DNA from: Halostella salina
GTDB taxonomy: Archaea > Halobacteriota > Halobacteria > Halobacteriales > Natronoarchaeaceae
Assembly (NCBI RefSeq): GCF_003675855.1
Contig: NZ_RCIH01000003.1
Location: 124,001-188,000, forward strand
Reading direction: 5' to 3'
DNA: 64,000 bases
Part shown: positions 16,287-24,805 of the stretch, piece after piece
Numbering within the stretch: position 1 is the stretch's first letter
Layout: every line of letters starts with the position of its first letter
Position numbers and translations under genes: made by a program
Notes under the pieces: generated by a model
The model's input: the letters and a program-made list of their open reading frames with translations, nothing else
The model's database searches: none
What the model was told of the DNA's origin: nothing

Positions 16287-18551
16287 CTACTGGAACGTCC
16301 GGCCGACGGTCTCCTCGCCTTCGACCTCGGTGGTGTCGAACTGCTCTTCGATCTCCTCGTACTGCTCGCGGACGTCCTCGGTGACGCTGGGGGTCACCTC
16401 GTCCAGCGCAGTCTCGAAGTGCTCGCGGCGCACACGGACGTTCCCGACGCTCTCGCCGATCTCGTCGGGGTCGACGGAGTCGATGAACTCGCGGCTGGCG
16501 GCCATCGACGCCTCGCGGACGAGCGCCTCGATGTCCGCGCCGACGTAGCCATCGGTCTCGCCGGCGAGCCAGTCCAGGTCGACGTCGTCGGCGACGGGCT
16601 TGTTCCGGGTGTGGACCTCGAAGATCGCGCGGCGCGCGTCCTCGTCGGGGACGGGCACGTGGACGTGCCGGTCCAGCCGACCGGGCCGCAGCAGCGCGTT
16701 GTCGATGAGGTCCGGGCGGTTCGTGGTCGCGATGACGACCACGTCCTCCAGCTCCTCCAGCCCGTCGAGTTCGGTCAGCAGCTGCGAGACGACGCGCTCG
16801 CTGACCTCGCTGCCGCCGCCGGTGCCGCGGCCGCGTTCGCCCGCGATGGAGTCGATCTCGTCGAAGAACACCACGGTCGGGGCGTTCTCCCGGGCCTTGC
16901 TGAACACCTCGCGGACGCCCTTCTCGGACTCGCCGACGAACTTGTTGAGCAGCTCCGGTCCCTTGATCGAGATGAAGTTGCTCTGGGACTCGTTGGCGAC
17001 GGCTTTCGCCATCAGCGTCTTGCCGGTGCCGGGCGGGCCGTACATCAGTACACCCTTCGCGGCCTCCATGTCCATCTGCTCGAACACCTCGGGGTAGTCG
17101 AGCGGCCACTGGACGGTCTCCCGGAGGCGCTCCTTGGTGTCCTCCAGGCCGCCGACCTGGTCCCAGGACACGTCGGGCACCTCGACGAACACCTCGCGGA
17201 GTGCGGAGGGGTCGATCCCCTTTAGCGCCTCCTTCAGGTCGCGCTCGGTGACCTGCAGCCGGTCGAGCACGTCGGCGTCGATCTCCTCGGATTCGAGGTC
17301 GAGTTCGGGCCGGATGCGCCGGAGCGCGTTCATCGCGCCCTCCTTGGTCAGGCTCTCCAGGTCCGCGCCGACGAACCCGTGCGTGTTCTCGGCGTACCGG
17401 TCCAGGTCGATCCCATCGGCCAGGGGCATCCCGCGGGTGTGCACCTGCAGGATCTCCTTGCGGCCCTCCTTGTCGGGGACGCCGATCTCGATCTCGCGGT
17501 CGAAGCGACCGCCGCGCCGGAGCGCGGGGTCGATGGCGTCGACACGGTTGGTCGCGCCGATGACGATGATCTCGCCGCGCTCGTCCAGCCCGTCCATCAG
17601 CGAGAGGAGCTGCGCCACGACGCGGCGCTCCACGTCACCGCCGGCCTCCTCGCGCTTCGGGGCGATGGAGTCCAGCTCGTCGATGAACACGATCGCGGGG
17701 GCGTTCTCCTCGGCCTCCTCGAACACCTCGCGGAGCTGCTCCTCGCTCTCGCCGTAGTACTTCGACATGATCTCCGGCCCGGAGATGGTGTCGAAGTGGG
17801 CGTCGATCTCGTTGGCGACCGCCTTGGCCATCAGCGTCTTGCCGGTGCCGGGCGGCCCGTGCAGGAGGACGCCCTTCGGCGGCTCGATGCCGAGCTGCTG
17901 GAACAGCTCGGGGTGGCGCATCGGCAACTCGATCATCTCGCGGACCTGCTCCAGCTCGTCGTCGAGACCGCCGATGTCCTCGTAGGTGACGTTCGGCGTG
18001 TCGCCGCCGCTCGTGTCACCGGGCGCGCCGGCGATCTGCTCGGCGGGCTTCTCGCTGATCTGGATCTCGGTCGAGTCGGTGATGACGACCGTGCCGCTCG
18101 GCTCGGTCGAGGCGATCTTCAGCGGGACGGACTGCCCGCTGCTGGACATCGGGCCAAAGGAGAGCGGGAACGGCACCGTCTGGCCCTCGGTAACGGCCTG
18201 GCCGGAGAGCTTGTCGCGCACCAGCGGGCCGATGTTCCCGCGGATGCGGAGGTTCTGCGGCAGGGCGACGGTGACGCTGGTCGCCGGCTTCACGTCGGCC
18301 GTCTCGACGGTGACGTTGTCGTCGATGCCGACGTTTGCCTCCTGTCGCAGGCGGCCGTCGATCCGGATGATCCCGCGGCCCTCGTCCTCGGGGTAGCCGG
18401 GCCAGACGCGCGCGACGGCGCGGTCCTCGCCCTCCCCGATGAGGATGTAGTCGCCGTTCTCCAGGTCCAGTTCCCCCATCGTGGCGCGGTCGATCGCCGC
18501 CAGTCCGCGGCCCGCGTCTTTCTGTTTGAGTGGTTTTACGGTGAGCTTCAT
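16287..18551 (-). CDS. cdc48: Cdc48/VCP-type AAA+ ATPase
   Basis: A 754-residue Cdc48/p97 homologue. The N-terminal double-psi barrel ([20 protein letters not shown]) and four-stranded beta domain cover about residues 1-185. The D1 and D2 AAA modules each have a Walker A GPPGTGKT and Walker B ([13 protein letters not shown] and [13 protein letters not shown]). The C-terminal tail is acidic and ends GRTFQ. It unfolds proteins and feeds the archaeal proteasome. Its ATG overlaps the stop of the small Hsp20-like gene, and the shared promoter carries an HSR1-like palindrome, so heat-shock control is likely. The two-gene arrangement recalls the Archaeoglobus heat-shock operon. Confidence 0.97.
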   Translation of the reverse strand: MKLTVKPLKQKDAGRGLAAIDRATMGELDLENGDYILIGEGEDRAVARVWPGYPEDEGRGIIRIDGRLRQEANVGIDDNVTVETADVKPATSVTVALPQNLRIRGNIGPLVRDKLSGQAVTEGQTVPFPLSFGPMSSSGQSVPLKIASTEPSGTVVITDSTEIQISEKPAEQIAGAPGDTSGGDTPNVTYEDIGGLDDELEQVREMIELPMRHPELFQQLGIEPPKGVLLHGPPGTGKTLMAKAVANEIDAHFDTISGPEIMSKYYGESEEQLREVFEEAEENAPAIVFIDELDSIAPKREEAGGDVERRVVAQLLSLMDGLDERGEIIVIGATNRVDAIDPALRRGGRFDREIEIGVPDKEGRKEILQVHTRGMPLADGIDLDRYAENTHGFVGADLESLTKEGAMNALRRIRPELDLESEEIDADVLDRLQVTERDLKEALKGIDPSALREVFVEVPDVSWDQVGGLEDTKERLRETVQWPLDYPEVFEQMDMEAAKGVLMYGPPGTGKTLMAKAVANESQSNFISIKGPELLNKFVGESEKGVREVFSKARENAPTVVFFDEIDSIAGERGRGTGGGSEVSERVVSQLLTELDGLEELEDVVVIATTNRPDLIDNALLRPGRLDRHVHVPVPDEDARRAIFEVHTRNKPVADDVDLDWLAGETDGYVGADIEALVREASMAASREFIDSVDPDEIGESVGNVRVRREHFETALDEVTPSVTEDVREQYEEIEEQFDTTEVEGEETVGRTFQ

Positions 18552-18799
18552 GCTTCGTCCTCCAGTTCGATGGTGAGGACGCCGTTTTTCATAAACACTT
18601 CCGCGTCCTCGCCGGGCAGGTCGATCTCGATCTGTTCCTCGTCCCCGTCGGTTCCGGTCACGACGATGGCGGTGTCGGCCAGCACGTCGACGTCGGCGTC
18701 GGCCACCGGTCCGAGGTCGGCCGCGATCACGACGCCGTCGTCGTAGCGGTACTCGCGGACGACCCGTTCGTCGCCGTCGGCCAGTTGATTGAGGTTCAT
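18548..18799 (-). CDS. Hsp20-like small protein (DUF7127-like), first gene of cdc48 operon
   Basis: An 83-residue protein resembling the core of alpha-crystallin/Hsp20 chaperones: the C-terminal half contains [39 protein letters not shown] and TIELE, where the Asn-Gly-Val-Leu turn and following strand are typical of Hsp20. It lacks the N-terminal arm and the C-terminal IXI motif, so it is a minimal form. The gene overlaps cdc48 by four bases. The HSR1-type operator starts 4 nt upstream of its ATG. A role handing clients to Cdc48 is inference. The DUF number is from memory. Confidence 0.8.
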   Translation of the reverse strand: MNLNQLADGDERVVREYRYDDGVVIAADLGPVADADVDVLADTAIVVTGTDGDEEQIEIDLPGEDAEVFMKNGVLTIELEDEA

Positions 18800-18802
18800 G
18801 TA

Positions 18803-18835
18803 ACTAACCCAAAGTTAGTCGTACTACTATTTAAA
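18803..18835 (-). promoter_or_regulatory. HSR1-like heat-shock operator and TATA box
   Basis: Reading the minus strand: TTTAAATA (18828-18835), then ACTAACTTTGGGTTAGT (18803-18819). The palindrome matches CTAAC-N5-GTTAG, the motif reported for HSR1 of Archaeoglobus fulgidus, with one extra matched base on each side. The TATA centre is 32 nt from the ATG, placing transcription start inside the palindrome, the expected position of a repressor that blocks preinitiation. Confidence 0.8.
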
Positions 18836-18955
18836 CCTTTCTCCAGCTCCCCCTCGAAAGGGCGGTGTTTCGGAGGTTCGGCTGAATTGCGGTTCACACG
18901 AACATTGTGCCGGTCGCGAATTGAACTTTATGGTCGCCCCCGTCCAAGGTCCGGT

Positions 18956-19732
18956 ATGGAGACAGTCACACATCAGGGGCGGGAGACCGCCTACCGGCGC
19001 TCGGACCGTGGCGGCGACGGGACGCCGCTCCTTCTGGTCCACGGCAGCGGCGGAGCACGCGGCGTGTGGAAGTCGCAGTTCCGGCTGGCCGACGACCGGC
19101 CCGTCGCGGCGCTCGACCTGAGCGGCCACGGCGCGTCCGACGACGTGGACGCCGACGCGGGGTACGGCACGCTCTCCGCGTACGCGGACGACGTGATCGC
19201 CGTGGCCGAGGCGACAGATGCCGGCGTCCTCGTCGGCAACTCGCTGGGCGGCGCGGTCGTGCTGCACGCCGTCCTCGACCGCGGGATCGATCCCGACGGG
19301 GTGGTGCTCGCCGGCACTGGCGCGCGCCTCTCGGTCAACGAGGACCTCCTGCACTGGCTGGCAACCGACTTCGAGCGCGCGGTCGAGTTCCTCCACGGCC
19401 CGGGCCGCCTGTTCGACGACCCCGACGACGAACTGGTCGAACTGTCGACGGCCGCGATGCGCGACTGCGGCCGGGCGGTCACCGAGCGGGACTTCCGGAC
19501 CTGCCACGCGTTCGACGAGCGCGACCGGGTGAGCGAGGTCGACGTGCCCGCGCTGGCGGTCGTCGGGGAGCACGACCGCCTCACGCCGCCGTGGTTCCAC
19601 GAGTATCTGGCGGAGGAGATGCCGGACGCGGCGCTCGCTGTCGTCGAGGACGCGGCGCATCTGGCGATGCTGGAACAGCCGGCGGCGTTCAACGCGGCCC
19701 TGGAGAACTTCCTCGACGGGCTGGACGGGTAG
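18956..19732 (+). CDS. Alpha/beta hydrolase
   Basis: A 258-residue alpha/beta-hydrolase. The oxyanion loop LLLVHGSGG, nucleophile elbow VGNSLGG (Ser), acid in VVGEHDRL and catalytic His in DAAHLAM are all present in order. The cap domain is short. The substrate cannot be predicted; esterases, lipases and small-molecule hydrolases share this pattern. A TATA-like ACTTTATG is centred 26 nt before the ATG, so the mRNA is probably leaderless. The preceding operon is divergent with about 150 nt between start codons. Confidence 0.9.
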   Translation: METVTHQGRETAYRRSDRGGDGTPLLLVHGSGGARGVWKSQFRLADDRPVAALDLSGHGASDDVDADAGYGTLSAYADDVIAVAEATDAGVLVGNSLGGAVVLHAVLDRGIDPDGVVLAGTGARLSVNEDLLHWLATDFERAVEFLHGPGRLFDDPDDELVELSTAAMRDCGRAVTERDFRTCHAFDERDRVSEVDVPALAVVGEHDRLTPPWFHEYLAEEMPDAALAVVEDAAHLAMLEQPAAFNAALENFLDGLDG

Positions 19733-19762
19733 CCGGTCCGGCGGTTTCGCCGACCGCCGCGG

Positions 19763-20572
19763 TCAGTAGAACTCGTCGTACTCCGCCTCGTGGCCGCCGT
19801 CCTCGCCGGGGTAGTCGCCGGACTCGACCGCCTCGACGTAGTCGTCGAGCGCCCCCTCCATCTCGCCGCGCACGTCGCCGAACTGCTCGGCGAACGGGGG
19901 CGTCCAGTCGCTCAGGCCGACGACGTCGTTGAACACGAGCACCTGGCCGTCGGTTTCGGAGCCGGCACCGATCCCGATGGTCGGGATCGACAGCTCCTCG
20001 GTGACCCGCGCCGCGAGGTTCTCCGGGACGTGTTCGAGCACCAGCGAGAACGCGCCGGCGTCCTCGTGGCGCTTCGCGAGGTCGAGGATCTCAGCGGCGG
20101 CTTCGTCGTCTGTCCCCTGGCGCGTGTGGCCGCCGAGCTGGTTGACGCGCTGGGGCGTCAGCCCGAGGTGGGCCTGGACCGGGATCCCGAGGTCGACCAG
20201 GTGCTCCGTCAGTTCGACCGTGTGCGGACCCGACTCCAGTTTGACCGCGTCCGCGCCCTCCTCCTTGATCAGGCGACCGGCGTTCTCGACGCTTCGCTCG
20301 CGGCTCGCACCGACCGAGAGGAACGGCATGTCGGCGATCACGAGTGCCTCGTCCGTCCCGCGGACGACGGCCCCGGTCCGGCTGGCCATCTCGTCCATCG
20401 TGACGGGCACCGTGGAGTCGTAGCCGAGGGAGACGTTGCCGACGCTGTCGCCGACGAGGATCACGTCGACGCCCGCCGCCTCGACCAGCGACGCGGTCGG
20501 CGCGTCGTACGCCGTCAGCATCGTGATCGGCTCCGACCCCGCCATCGACTGCACCTCGGGAACGGTAGGCAT
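19763..20572 (-). CDS. panB: 3-methyl-2-oxobutanoate hydroxymethyltransferase PanB
   Basis: A 269-residue PanB, which transfers a hydroxymethyl group to alpha-ketoisovalerate to make ketopantoate in the coenzyme A pathway. Signature sequences are ITMLTAYDAPTASLVEAAGVDVILVGDSVGN, the Lys/Glu region AVKLESG, VQAHLGLTPQRVNQLGG and IPTIGIGAGSETDGQVLV. I start at MPTVPEVQ, which lies about 24 nt from a TATA-like TTTTGTATC on the minus strand; an ATG 60 nt upstream would add a basic leader lying before this promoter. It is monocistronic and convergent with the alpha/beta hydrolase gene. Confidence 0.96.
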   Translation of the reverse strand: MPTVPEVQSMAGSEPITMLTAYDAPTASLVEAAGVDVILVGDSVGNVSLGYDSTVPVTMDEMASRTGAVVRGTDEALVIADMPFLSVGASRERSVENAGRLIKEEGADAVKLESGPHTVELTEHLVDLGIPVQAHLGLTPQRVNQLGGHTRQGTDDEAAAEILDLAKRHEDAGAFSLVLEHVPENLAARVTEELSIPTIGIGAGSETDGQVLVFNDVVGLSDWTPPFAEQFGDVRGEMEGALDDYVEAVESGDYPGEDGGHEAEYDEFY

Positions 20573-20709
20573 AGGCGGACGTTGACGCTTCGATACAAAA
20601 GGACTCCGCCTCGCGGCACGGATCGCTGGCACGGCCCCGACCGACGGGGACGGTCCCGAACCCGGGACGGACGGACAGCTTTTCGGTCACCCGGTTCGAC
20701 GGGTCGGAC

Positions 20710-20940
20710 ATGTACGGCATCCGTGAGATCCTTGCCATCGTCCTGTCGGTGGGTCTCGGCGGCTTCCTGATCGCCTTCCCGGGTGCGTTCATCCGCATCC
20801 AACTGGTCGGCCGCGGACCGCACGACCGCGGCCAGTACGGCGAGGACTGGGACCCGCCCCGGAAGTACACGCTCCCGGTCCGTCTGCTCGGGCTGGCCGC
20901 GGTCGGCGTCGGTCTCTACCTCGTCGCACAGCCGCTGTGA
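20710..20940 (+). CDS. Small two-TM membrane protein, uncharacterised
   Basis: A 76-residue protein with membrane segments REILAIVLSVGLGGFLIAFPGAF and PVRLLGLAAVGVGLYLVAQPL separated by a charged loop containing GRGPHDRGQYGEDW. No family name is known to me. The loop's PHDRGQYG motif looks conserved-type rather than random, and the frame is fully open with a plausible TTTTC-type promoter 29 nt upstream. Another small membrane protein gene follows 78 nt later. Confidence 0.7.
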   Translation: MYGIREILAIVLSVGLGGFLIAFPGAFIRIQLVGRGPHDRGQYGEDWDPPRKYTLPVRLLGLAAVGVGLYLVAQPL

Positions 20941-21018
20941 ACGCCGATAGCAGAACCCGGGAACGCGTCAGCCGCCCCGAACCGTCACGCATTAGCCGCG
21001 TACGACCCAAGCCCGCCT

Positions 21019-21270
21019 GTGCCAGAGCGCGTCGAGACGGACGAACCGGAGGAGGGGGTCGACACGACCCGGGTCATGCAGCTCACCTTCCTCACGACGC
21101 TCGCCGTCGGCGTGCCGGTCGTCGTCGCGCTCTCGCTGTTTGTCACCCTGCCGACGTGGGAGGCCCGCGCCGAGTTCGTGGTCCGGGTCGGCGCGCTGAT
21201 CTGGCTGGTGACGGGCCTCGGATTCTACGTCCGCGAGCGGCGGCGCGACGCACCGCCCGAGTCGCCCTAG
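21019..21270 (+). CDS. Small two-TM protein (DUF5822-like)
   Basis: An 83-residue protein beginning at GTG (VPERVETDEPEEGVD) with an acidic N-terminus, then two membrane helices (LTFLTTLAVGVPVVVALSLF and VVRVGALIWLVTGLGFYV) and a basic-acidic tail. I associate this with haloarchaeal DUF5822 from memory. It overlaps the convergent HAD-phosphatase gene by four bases at the 3' ends. Function is unknown. Confidence 0.7.
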   Translation: MPERVETDEPEEGVDTTRVMQLTFLTTLAVGVPVVVALSLFVTLPTWEARAEFVVRVGALIWLVTGLGFYVRERRRDAPPESP

Positions 21271-21794
21271 CGCACGTCGACGTAATCGACGCCCGCCCGT
21301 TCGGCCGCCTCCCGGTCGCGGAGGGAGTCGCCGACGAACACCGCTCGCGACGGGTCGACGCCGAGCGCGTCGACGGCGGCCAGCAGGGACTCCGGTTCGG
21401 GCTTCCACGTGTCGACGGTGTCCCGGCCGACGACCCGCTCCACGTGGGCCGATAGCCCGTGGGTCTCCAGCGCGACGGCGCAGGCGTCCTCGCAGTTCAG
21501 CGAGCAGACCGCCGCCGGCCGGTCCAGCGCGGCGAGTTCGTCGGCGGTCGACAGGCGGCGCGACGTCCGCGCCCCCTCGCGCTCGTGGTCGGCGATGGCG
21601 GCGTTGACCTGCTCGAACAGTCCCTCCTCCCGGGCCGCGCCGAGCAGGTCCCAGAGGCTCCGTCCGTCGGGGTCCACTCCCGCGCGCTCGTACACCGCCT
21701 CCACGTCGGCGGCGACCGCCCCCCAGTCGACCGCCAGGTCGACGAGCGTCCCGTCGAGGTCGTACACGACGCCGTCGTACGGTTTGTGTGGCAC
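21267..21794 (-). CDS. HAD-family hydrolase (phosphatase)
   Basis: A 175-residue haloacid-dehalogenase-like hydrolase. Motif I is VVYDLDGTLVDL with nucleophile Asp, motif III is Lys in TWKPEPESL, and motif IV is VFVGDSLRDREAAERAGV. The cap (ERAGVDPDGRSLWDLLGA ...) is of the small helical C1 type. Members act on phosphoglycolate, sugar phosphates or nucleotides; the substrate is not evident. I begin at a GTG giving VPHKPYDGVVYD; no ATG lies close upstream in frame. Confidence 0.88.
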   Translation of the reverse strand: MPHKPYDGVVYDLDGTLVDLAVDWGAVAADVEAVYERAGVDPDGRSLWDLLGAAREEGLFEQVNAAIADHEREGARTSRRLSTADELAALDRPAAVCSLNCEDACAVALETHGLSAHVERVVGRDTVDTWKPEPESLLAAVDALGVDPSRAVFVGDSLRDREAAERAGVDYVDVR

Positions 21795-21881
21795 GGCCGA
21801 CGCTACGGCCCACCCGGATATGGTCGTGTCGGTCGAACCACCCACGCGGCCGAACCACCCGCGGCCTGGCCGGAACCGAAC

Positions 21882-21912
21882 CGGTTTTGGGCGCGAGTGG
21901 ACGAACGTCCAC
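21882..21912 (+). promoter_or_regulatory. Promoter with perfect palindrome upstream of the cysE leader ORF
   Basis: A weak TATA-like GGTTTTGG lies about 25 nt before the ATG at 21914. Between them is a perfect inverted repeat GTGGACG-aa-CGTCCAC (21897-21912). Its place over the expected transcription start suggests an operator and supports transcription beginning at the small upstream ORF. Confidence 0.5.
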
Positions 21913-21913
21913 C

Positions 21914-22054
21914 ATGGCGTCGCATCTCCGCACCGGCGGCACCGTCGTCGACCGTGACAGTTCCGGCCGGGAGCTGTGCTGTTGCGGGGACGCGACGCGG
22001 CACGCCAGACCGACGCCGTCGACCCTGACGATTCATCGAGGATACCATGCTTGA
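21914..22054 (+). CDS. Upstream ORF with Cys-Cys-Cys, overlapping cysE
   Basis: A 46-codon ORF ([20 protein letters not shown] then LCCCGD at residues 21-26, ending HRGYHA). Its stop lies within ATGCTTGA, where the ATG is the cysE start, so ribosomes finishing it are positioned at cysE. Three consecutive Cys codons directly ahead of the cysteine-biosynthesis enzyme suggest a leader peptide that senses cysteine or Cys-tRNA. Alternatively it is a decayed piece of a protein with a TVVDRD motif. The palindromic promoter element abuts its ATG. Confidence 0.45.
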   Translation: MASHLRTGGTVVDRDSSGRELCCCGDATRHARPTPSTLTIHRGYHA

Positions 22055-22601
22055 CCGGGTGCGCGAGGACGTGCGGGCGGCGCTCGACCGCGACCCGGCC
22101 GCCAGAAGCGCGCTGGAGGTGGCGCTCTGCTACCCCGGTCTCCACGCCGTCTGGGCGCACCGCCTCACCCACGCCCTCTGGGAGCGGGGCTTTCGCCTCG
22201 TCGCGCGGGTCCTCTCGCAGGTCGCCCGCCTCCTCACCGGCGTCGAGATCCACCCCGGCGCGGAGGTGGGCCGCCGCCTGTTCATCGACCACGGCGCGGG
22301 CGTCGTGATCGGCGAAACGGCCGAAGTCGGCGACGACGTGCACATGCACCACGGCTGTACGCTCGGCGGGAACGACCCCCGGCCCGTGAAGCGCCACCCG
22401 ACGCTGGAGGACGGCGTCGTCCTCGGCGCGAACGCGACGCTGATCGGCGATATCACGGTCGGGGCGGACGCGGCGGTCGGGGCCGGTGCGGTCGTCGTCG
22501 ACGACGTGGAGCCGGGACGGACGGTCACCGGCGTCCCGGCCGAACCGATCGACGGGGGCGAGGACGTGGATGCCGACGCCGACGGCGCGGCAGAGGATTA
22601 G
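22047..22601 (+). CDS. cysE: Serine O-acetyltransferase
   Basis: A 184-residue serine acetyltransferase of the short EpsC/CysE type, which makes O-acetylserine for cysteine synthesis. The N-terminal helices ([20 protein letters not shown] ... [11 protein letters not shown]) lead into a left-handed beta-helix with hexapeptide repeats. Signature residues are in [44 protein letters not shown], with the catalytic His and the DHG loop. The C-terminus is acidic and lacks the long tail that mediates Cys feedback binding in some bacterial enzymes. The start overlaps the end of an upstream Cys-rich ORF, implying translational coupling. Confidence 0.95.
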   Translation: MLDRVREDVRAALDRDPAARSALEVALCYPGLHAVWAHRLTHALWERGFRLVARVLSQVARLLTGVEIHPGAEVGRRLFIDHGAGVVIGETAEVGDDVHMHHGCTLGGNDPRPVKRHPTLEDGVVLGANATLIGDITVGADAAVGAGAVVVDDVEPGRTVTGVPAEPIDGGEDVDADADGAAED

Positions 22602-23725
22602 TCGAGCAGTTCGCGGGCGATCACCGTCTTCTGGATCTCGCTGGTGCCCTCGTAGATGGTCGTGATCTTCGCGTCGCGGTAGAGCCGCTCCACGTCGCCC
22701 TCCGTGGTGTAGCCGTAGCCGCCGTGGATCTGGACCGCCTCGTTCGTCACGTCCATCGCGGCCTCGCTGGCGAAGTACTTCGCCATGCTCGCGGCCATCC
22801 GCGGCGACTCGCCGCGGTCCTCGCGGGCGGCGGCGTCGCGGGTGAGTAGTCGGCTCGCCCGCACCTGCGTCGCCATGTCGGCCAGCTTGTGCCGGATCGT
22901 CTGGATGTCGCCGATCGGCTTGCCGAACTGCTCGCGCTCGCCGGCGTACGCCTCGGCCTCGTCCAGAGCCGACTGCGCGAGGCCGACCGCCTGCGACGCG
23001 ATGCCGATCCGGCCGCCGGTGAGGATCGACAGCGCGGCCGAAAGGCCCTTGCCCTCCTCCGTGAGGCGGTTCTCGGCGGGGACCCGGACGCCGTCGAACT
23101 CCAGCGACGTGGTGTCGCTGGCGCGCAGCCCGAGTTTCTCCTCCTTCTTGCCGACGGTGAGGCCGTCGGCGTCCTTCGGCACGACGAACTGGGTGACGCT
23201 CTCCGGGTCCTCGCGGTCGGTCTTCGCGAACAGGACCACGACGCCGGCGCGCTCGCCGTTGGTGATCCACTGCTTCGTGCCGTCGATGACGTACTCGTCA
23301 CCCTCCTTCCGTGCCTCGGTCGTCATCTCCGCGGGGTTCGACCCCGCGCCGGGTTCGGACAGCGCGAACGCACCGACGGGCCGCCCGTCGACCATCTCGG
23401 GGAGCCAGCGCTCCTTCTGGTCCTCGCTCCCGAACGTCGCGATGCAGGACGTTGCGAGGCAGTGGACCGACAGGGCGGTCGCGACGGAGAGGGTTCCGTA
23501 CGCCACCTCCTCGTTGACGACGCTGTAGGTGAGGCGGTCGGCTTCGTAGCCGCCGTACTCCTCGGGCACCGTCAGCCCAGTCAGGTCCAGGTCGGCGAGG
23601 CCGTCCCACACGTCCTCCGGGAACCGCTCCTCGACGTCCGCCTCGCGGGCCACCGGCCGGATCTCCTCCTCGGCGAACTCCCGGACCACGTCGCGGACGG
23701 CGCGTTGCTCCTCGGATAGCTCCAT
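22598..23725 (-). CDS. Acyl-CoA dehydrogenase
   Basis: A 375-residue FAD-dependent acyl-CoA dehydrogenase. The N-terminal helical domain, the middle beta domain ([15 protein letters not shown] ... [19 protein letters not shown]) and the C-terminal helical domain ([20 protein letters not shown] ... [34 protein letters not shown]) are all present. The catalytic Glu lies in the YEGTSEIQ stretch near the end, as in short-chain enzymes. It would catalyse the first step of beta-oxidation or of branched-chain acid breakdown. It overlaps cysE by four bases tail-to-tail. No electron-transfer flavoprotein gene is nearby. Confidence 0.94.
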   Translation of the reverse strand: MELSEEQRAVRDVVREFAEEEIRPVAREADVEERFPEDVWDGLADLDLTGLTVPEEYGGYEADRLTYSVVNEEVAYGTLSVATALSVHCLATSCIATFGSEDQKERWLPEMVDGRPVGAFALSEPGAGSNPAEMTTEARKEGDEYVIDGTKQWITNGERAGVVVLFAKTDREDPESVTQFVVPKDADGLTVGKKEEKLGLRASDTTSLEFDGVRVPAENRLTEEGKGLSAALSILTGGRIGIASQAVGLAQSALDEAEAYAGEREQFGKPIGDIQTIRHKLADMATQVRASRLLTRDAAAREDRGESPRMAASMAKYFASEAAMDVTNEAVQIHGGYGYTTEGDVERLYRDAKITTIYEGTSEIQKTVIARELLD

Positions 23726-23761
23726 ACCCCGCCTTCGATGTCGGATGGAAAAAGGTGAACG

Positions 23762-24571
23762 TTATCCGTCGAGCGCGTCCTCGCCGTAGCGGTCGGCGAC
23801 GTACGCTTCGACCTCGGTCGCCCGTTCCCACACGTGGTCGAACAGCCGCCGCCCCCAGTCAGTCGCCTCCTCGGACTCGGCGACGACCTCCGTGTGCGGG
23901 TCGTACGACCCGTCGAGCGTCGGAAACGAGAGGAGCAGCGTCTCCGACGAGACGACCATCGCGACGGCGGCGTCGTACACCCGGGTGACGACCTGTGCGT
24001 CCTCCGTCGGTCCGGGTGGGTCGCCCTCGACCACTTCCCGGAGCACGTCCGGCGTGACGACGAGTCGACGGGCGGCCCCGGACGACTCGTTCAGCGCCTC
24101 GGCGTAGCGGTCGTGGTACACCGGCGCGACGACCGAGACGCAGTCGGCCGACGCTATCTCGTCGGCGACGCGGCGGGACGCCCGGTACGGGTCGGTGTCG
24201 GGCGACCTGACCACCTCGTACCCCGACAGGGCAGCGAACTCCGCCCGGAACGTCTCGGGGATCCCGGCGGCGTCGTGTTGCTCCCAGTACTCGGCGTCCG
24301 CCGAGAGCGCCCTGTCCGTGCGTTCACAGCGCCGCAGCGTGTCGGCGACCACCTGTCCGGCGGCGGTCGCGGCCCACCTGTCGTCGGCCCGCTGGTAGAC
24401 GAGTCCCCGCTCCTCCAGCCGTTTGATCGCGTCGTACACGGACGACTCGCTCGCCCCCGTCGCGTCGAGCACGGCGCTCCGGGTCGCCGGATCGGCCACG
24501 AGCGTCGAGAGCACCTCCTGCCTCGCCCGCGAACCGACCACGAACTGCAGGCTGTCAAAGCTGGCGCACAT
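23762..24571 (-). CDS. FilR1-type transcriptional regulator
   Basis: A 269-residue protein with an N-terminal winged helix (SRARQEVLSTLVADPATRSAVLDATGASESSVYDAIKRLEERGLV, about residues 12-75) and a C-terminal alpha/beta ligand domain of the type found in methanogen FilR1 proteins (AEFAALSGYEVVRSPDTDPYRASRRVADEI ... VVSSETLLLSFPTLDG). Haloarchaea have many such regulators with unknown effectors. It is 37 nt upstream of, and on the same strand as, the acyl-CoA dehydrogenase gene, so control of acyl-CoA metabolism is plausible. An inverted repeat AGTTC-N6-GAACT lies about 70 nt upstream of its start. Confidence 0.85.
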   Translation of the reverse strand: MCASFDSLQFVVGSRARQEVLSTLVADPATRSAVLDATGASESSVYDAIKRLEERGLVYQRADDRWAATAAGQVVADTLRRCERTDRALSADAEYWEQHDAAGIPETFRAEFAALSGYEVVRSPDTDPYRASRRVADEIASADCVSVVAPVYHDRYAEALNESSGAARRLVVTPDVLREVVEGDPPGPTEDAQVVTRVYDAAVAMVVSSETLLLSFPTLDGSYDPHTEVVAESEEATDWGRRLFDHVWERATEVEAYVADRYGEDALDG

Positions 24572-24805
24572 CGTCGTTGACGAACCGTTCGTGCGGTCGC
24601 TATTAGCGGTGACGATCGTTTTGCTCGTTCTGGAGTTAGTTCAAAGCCGAACTTATCAGTTTCCAGTTCTTCCGGATCGTTTTCCGCCGGATATAAAGGA
24701 AAAATTTAGCCCCGATGACGTTGACCCGACAAACGCTGCCAGGTCATGCCTTCCTGTGACGGGGCCCACGACCGCCCGGCGGCCCCCACGCTGACGCACT
24801 GGCCC
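24572..24805. other. AT-rich intergenic region with promoter-like element
   Basis: This 234-nt gap lies between the FilR1-type gene and the alaX stop. It holds the inverted repeat AGTTC-aaagcc-GAACT (24638-24653) and, on the plus strand, a strong TATA-like GGATATAAAGG (about 24689-24698) with no long ORF after it. A 14-codon ATG ORF (24715-24759) follows. It may drive a small RNA antisense to the alaX 3' end. Confidence 0.35.
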
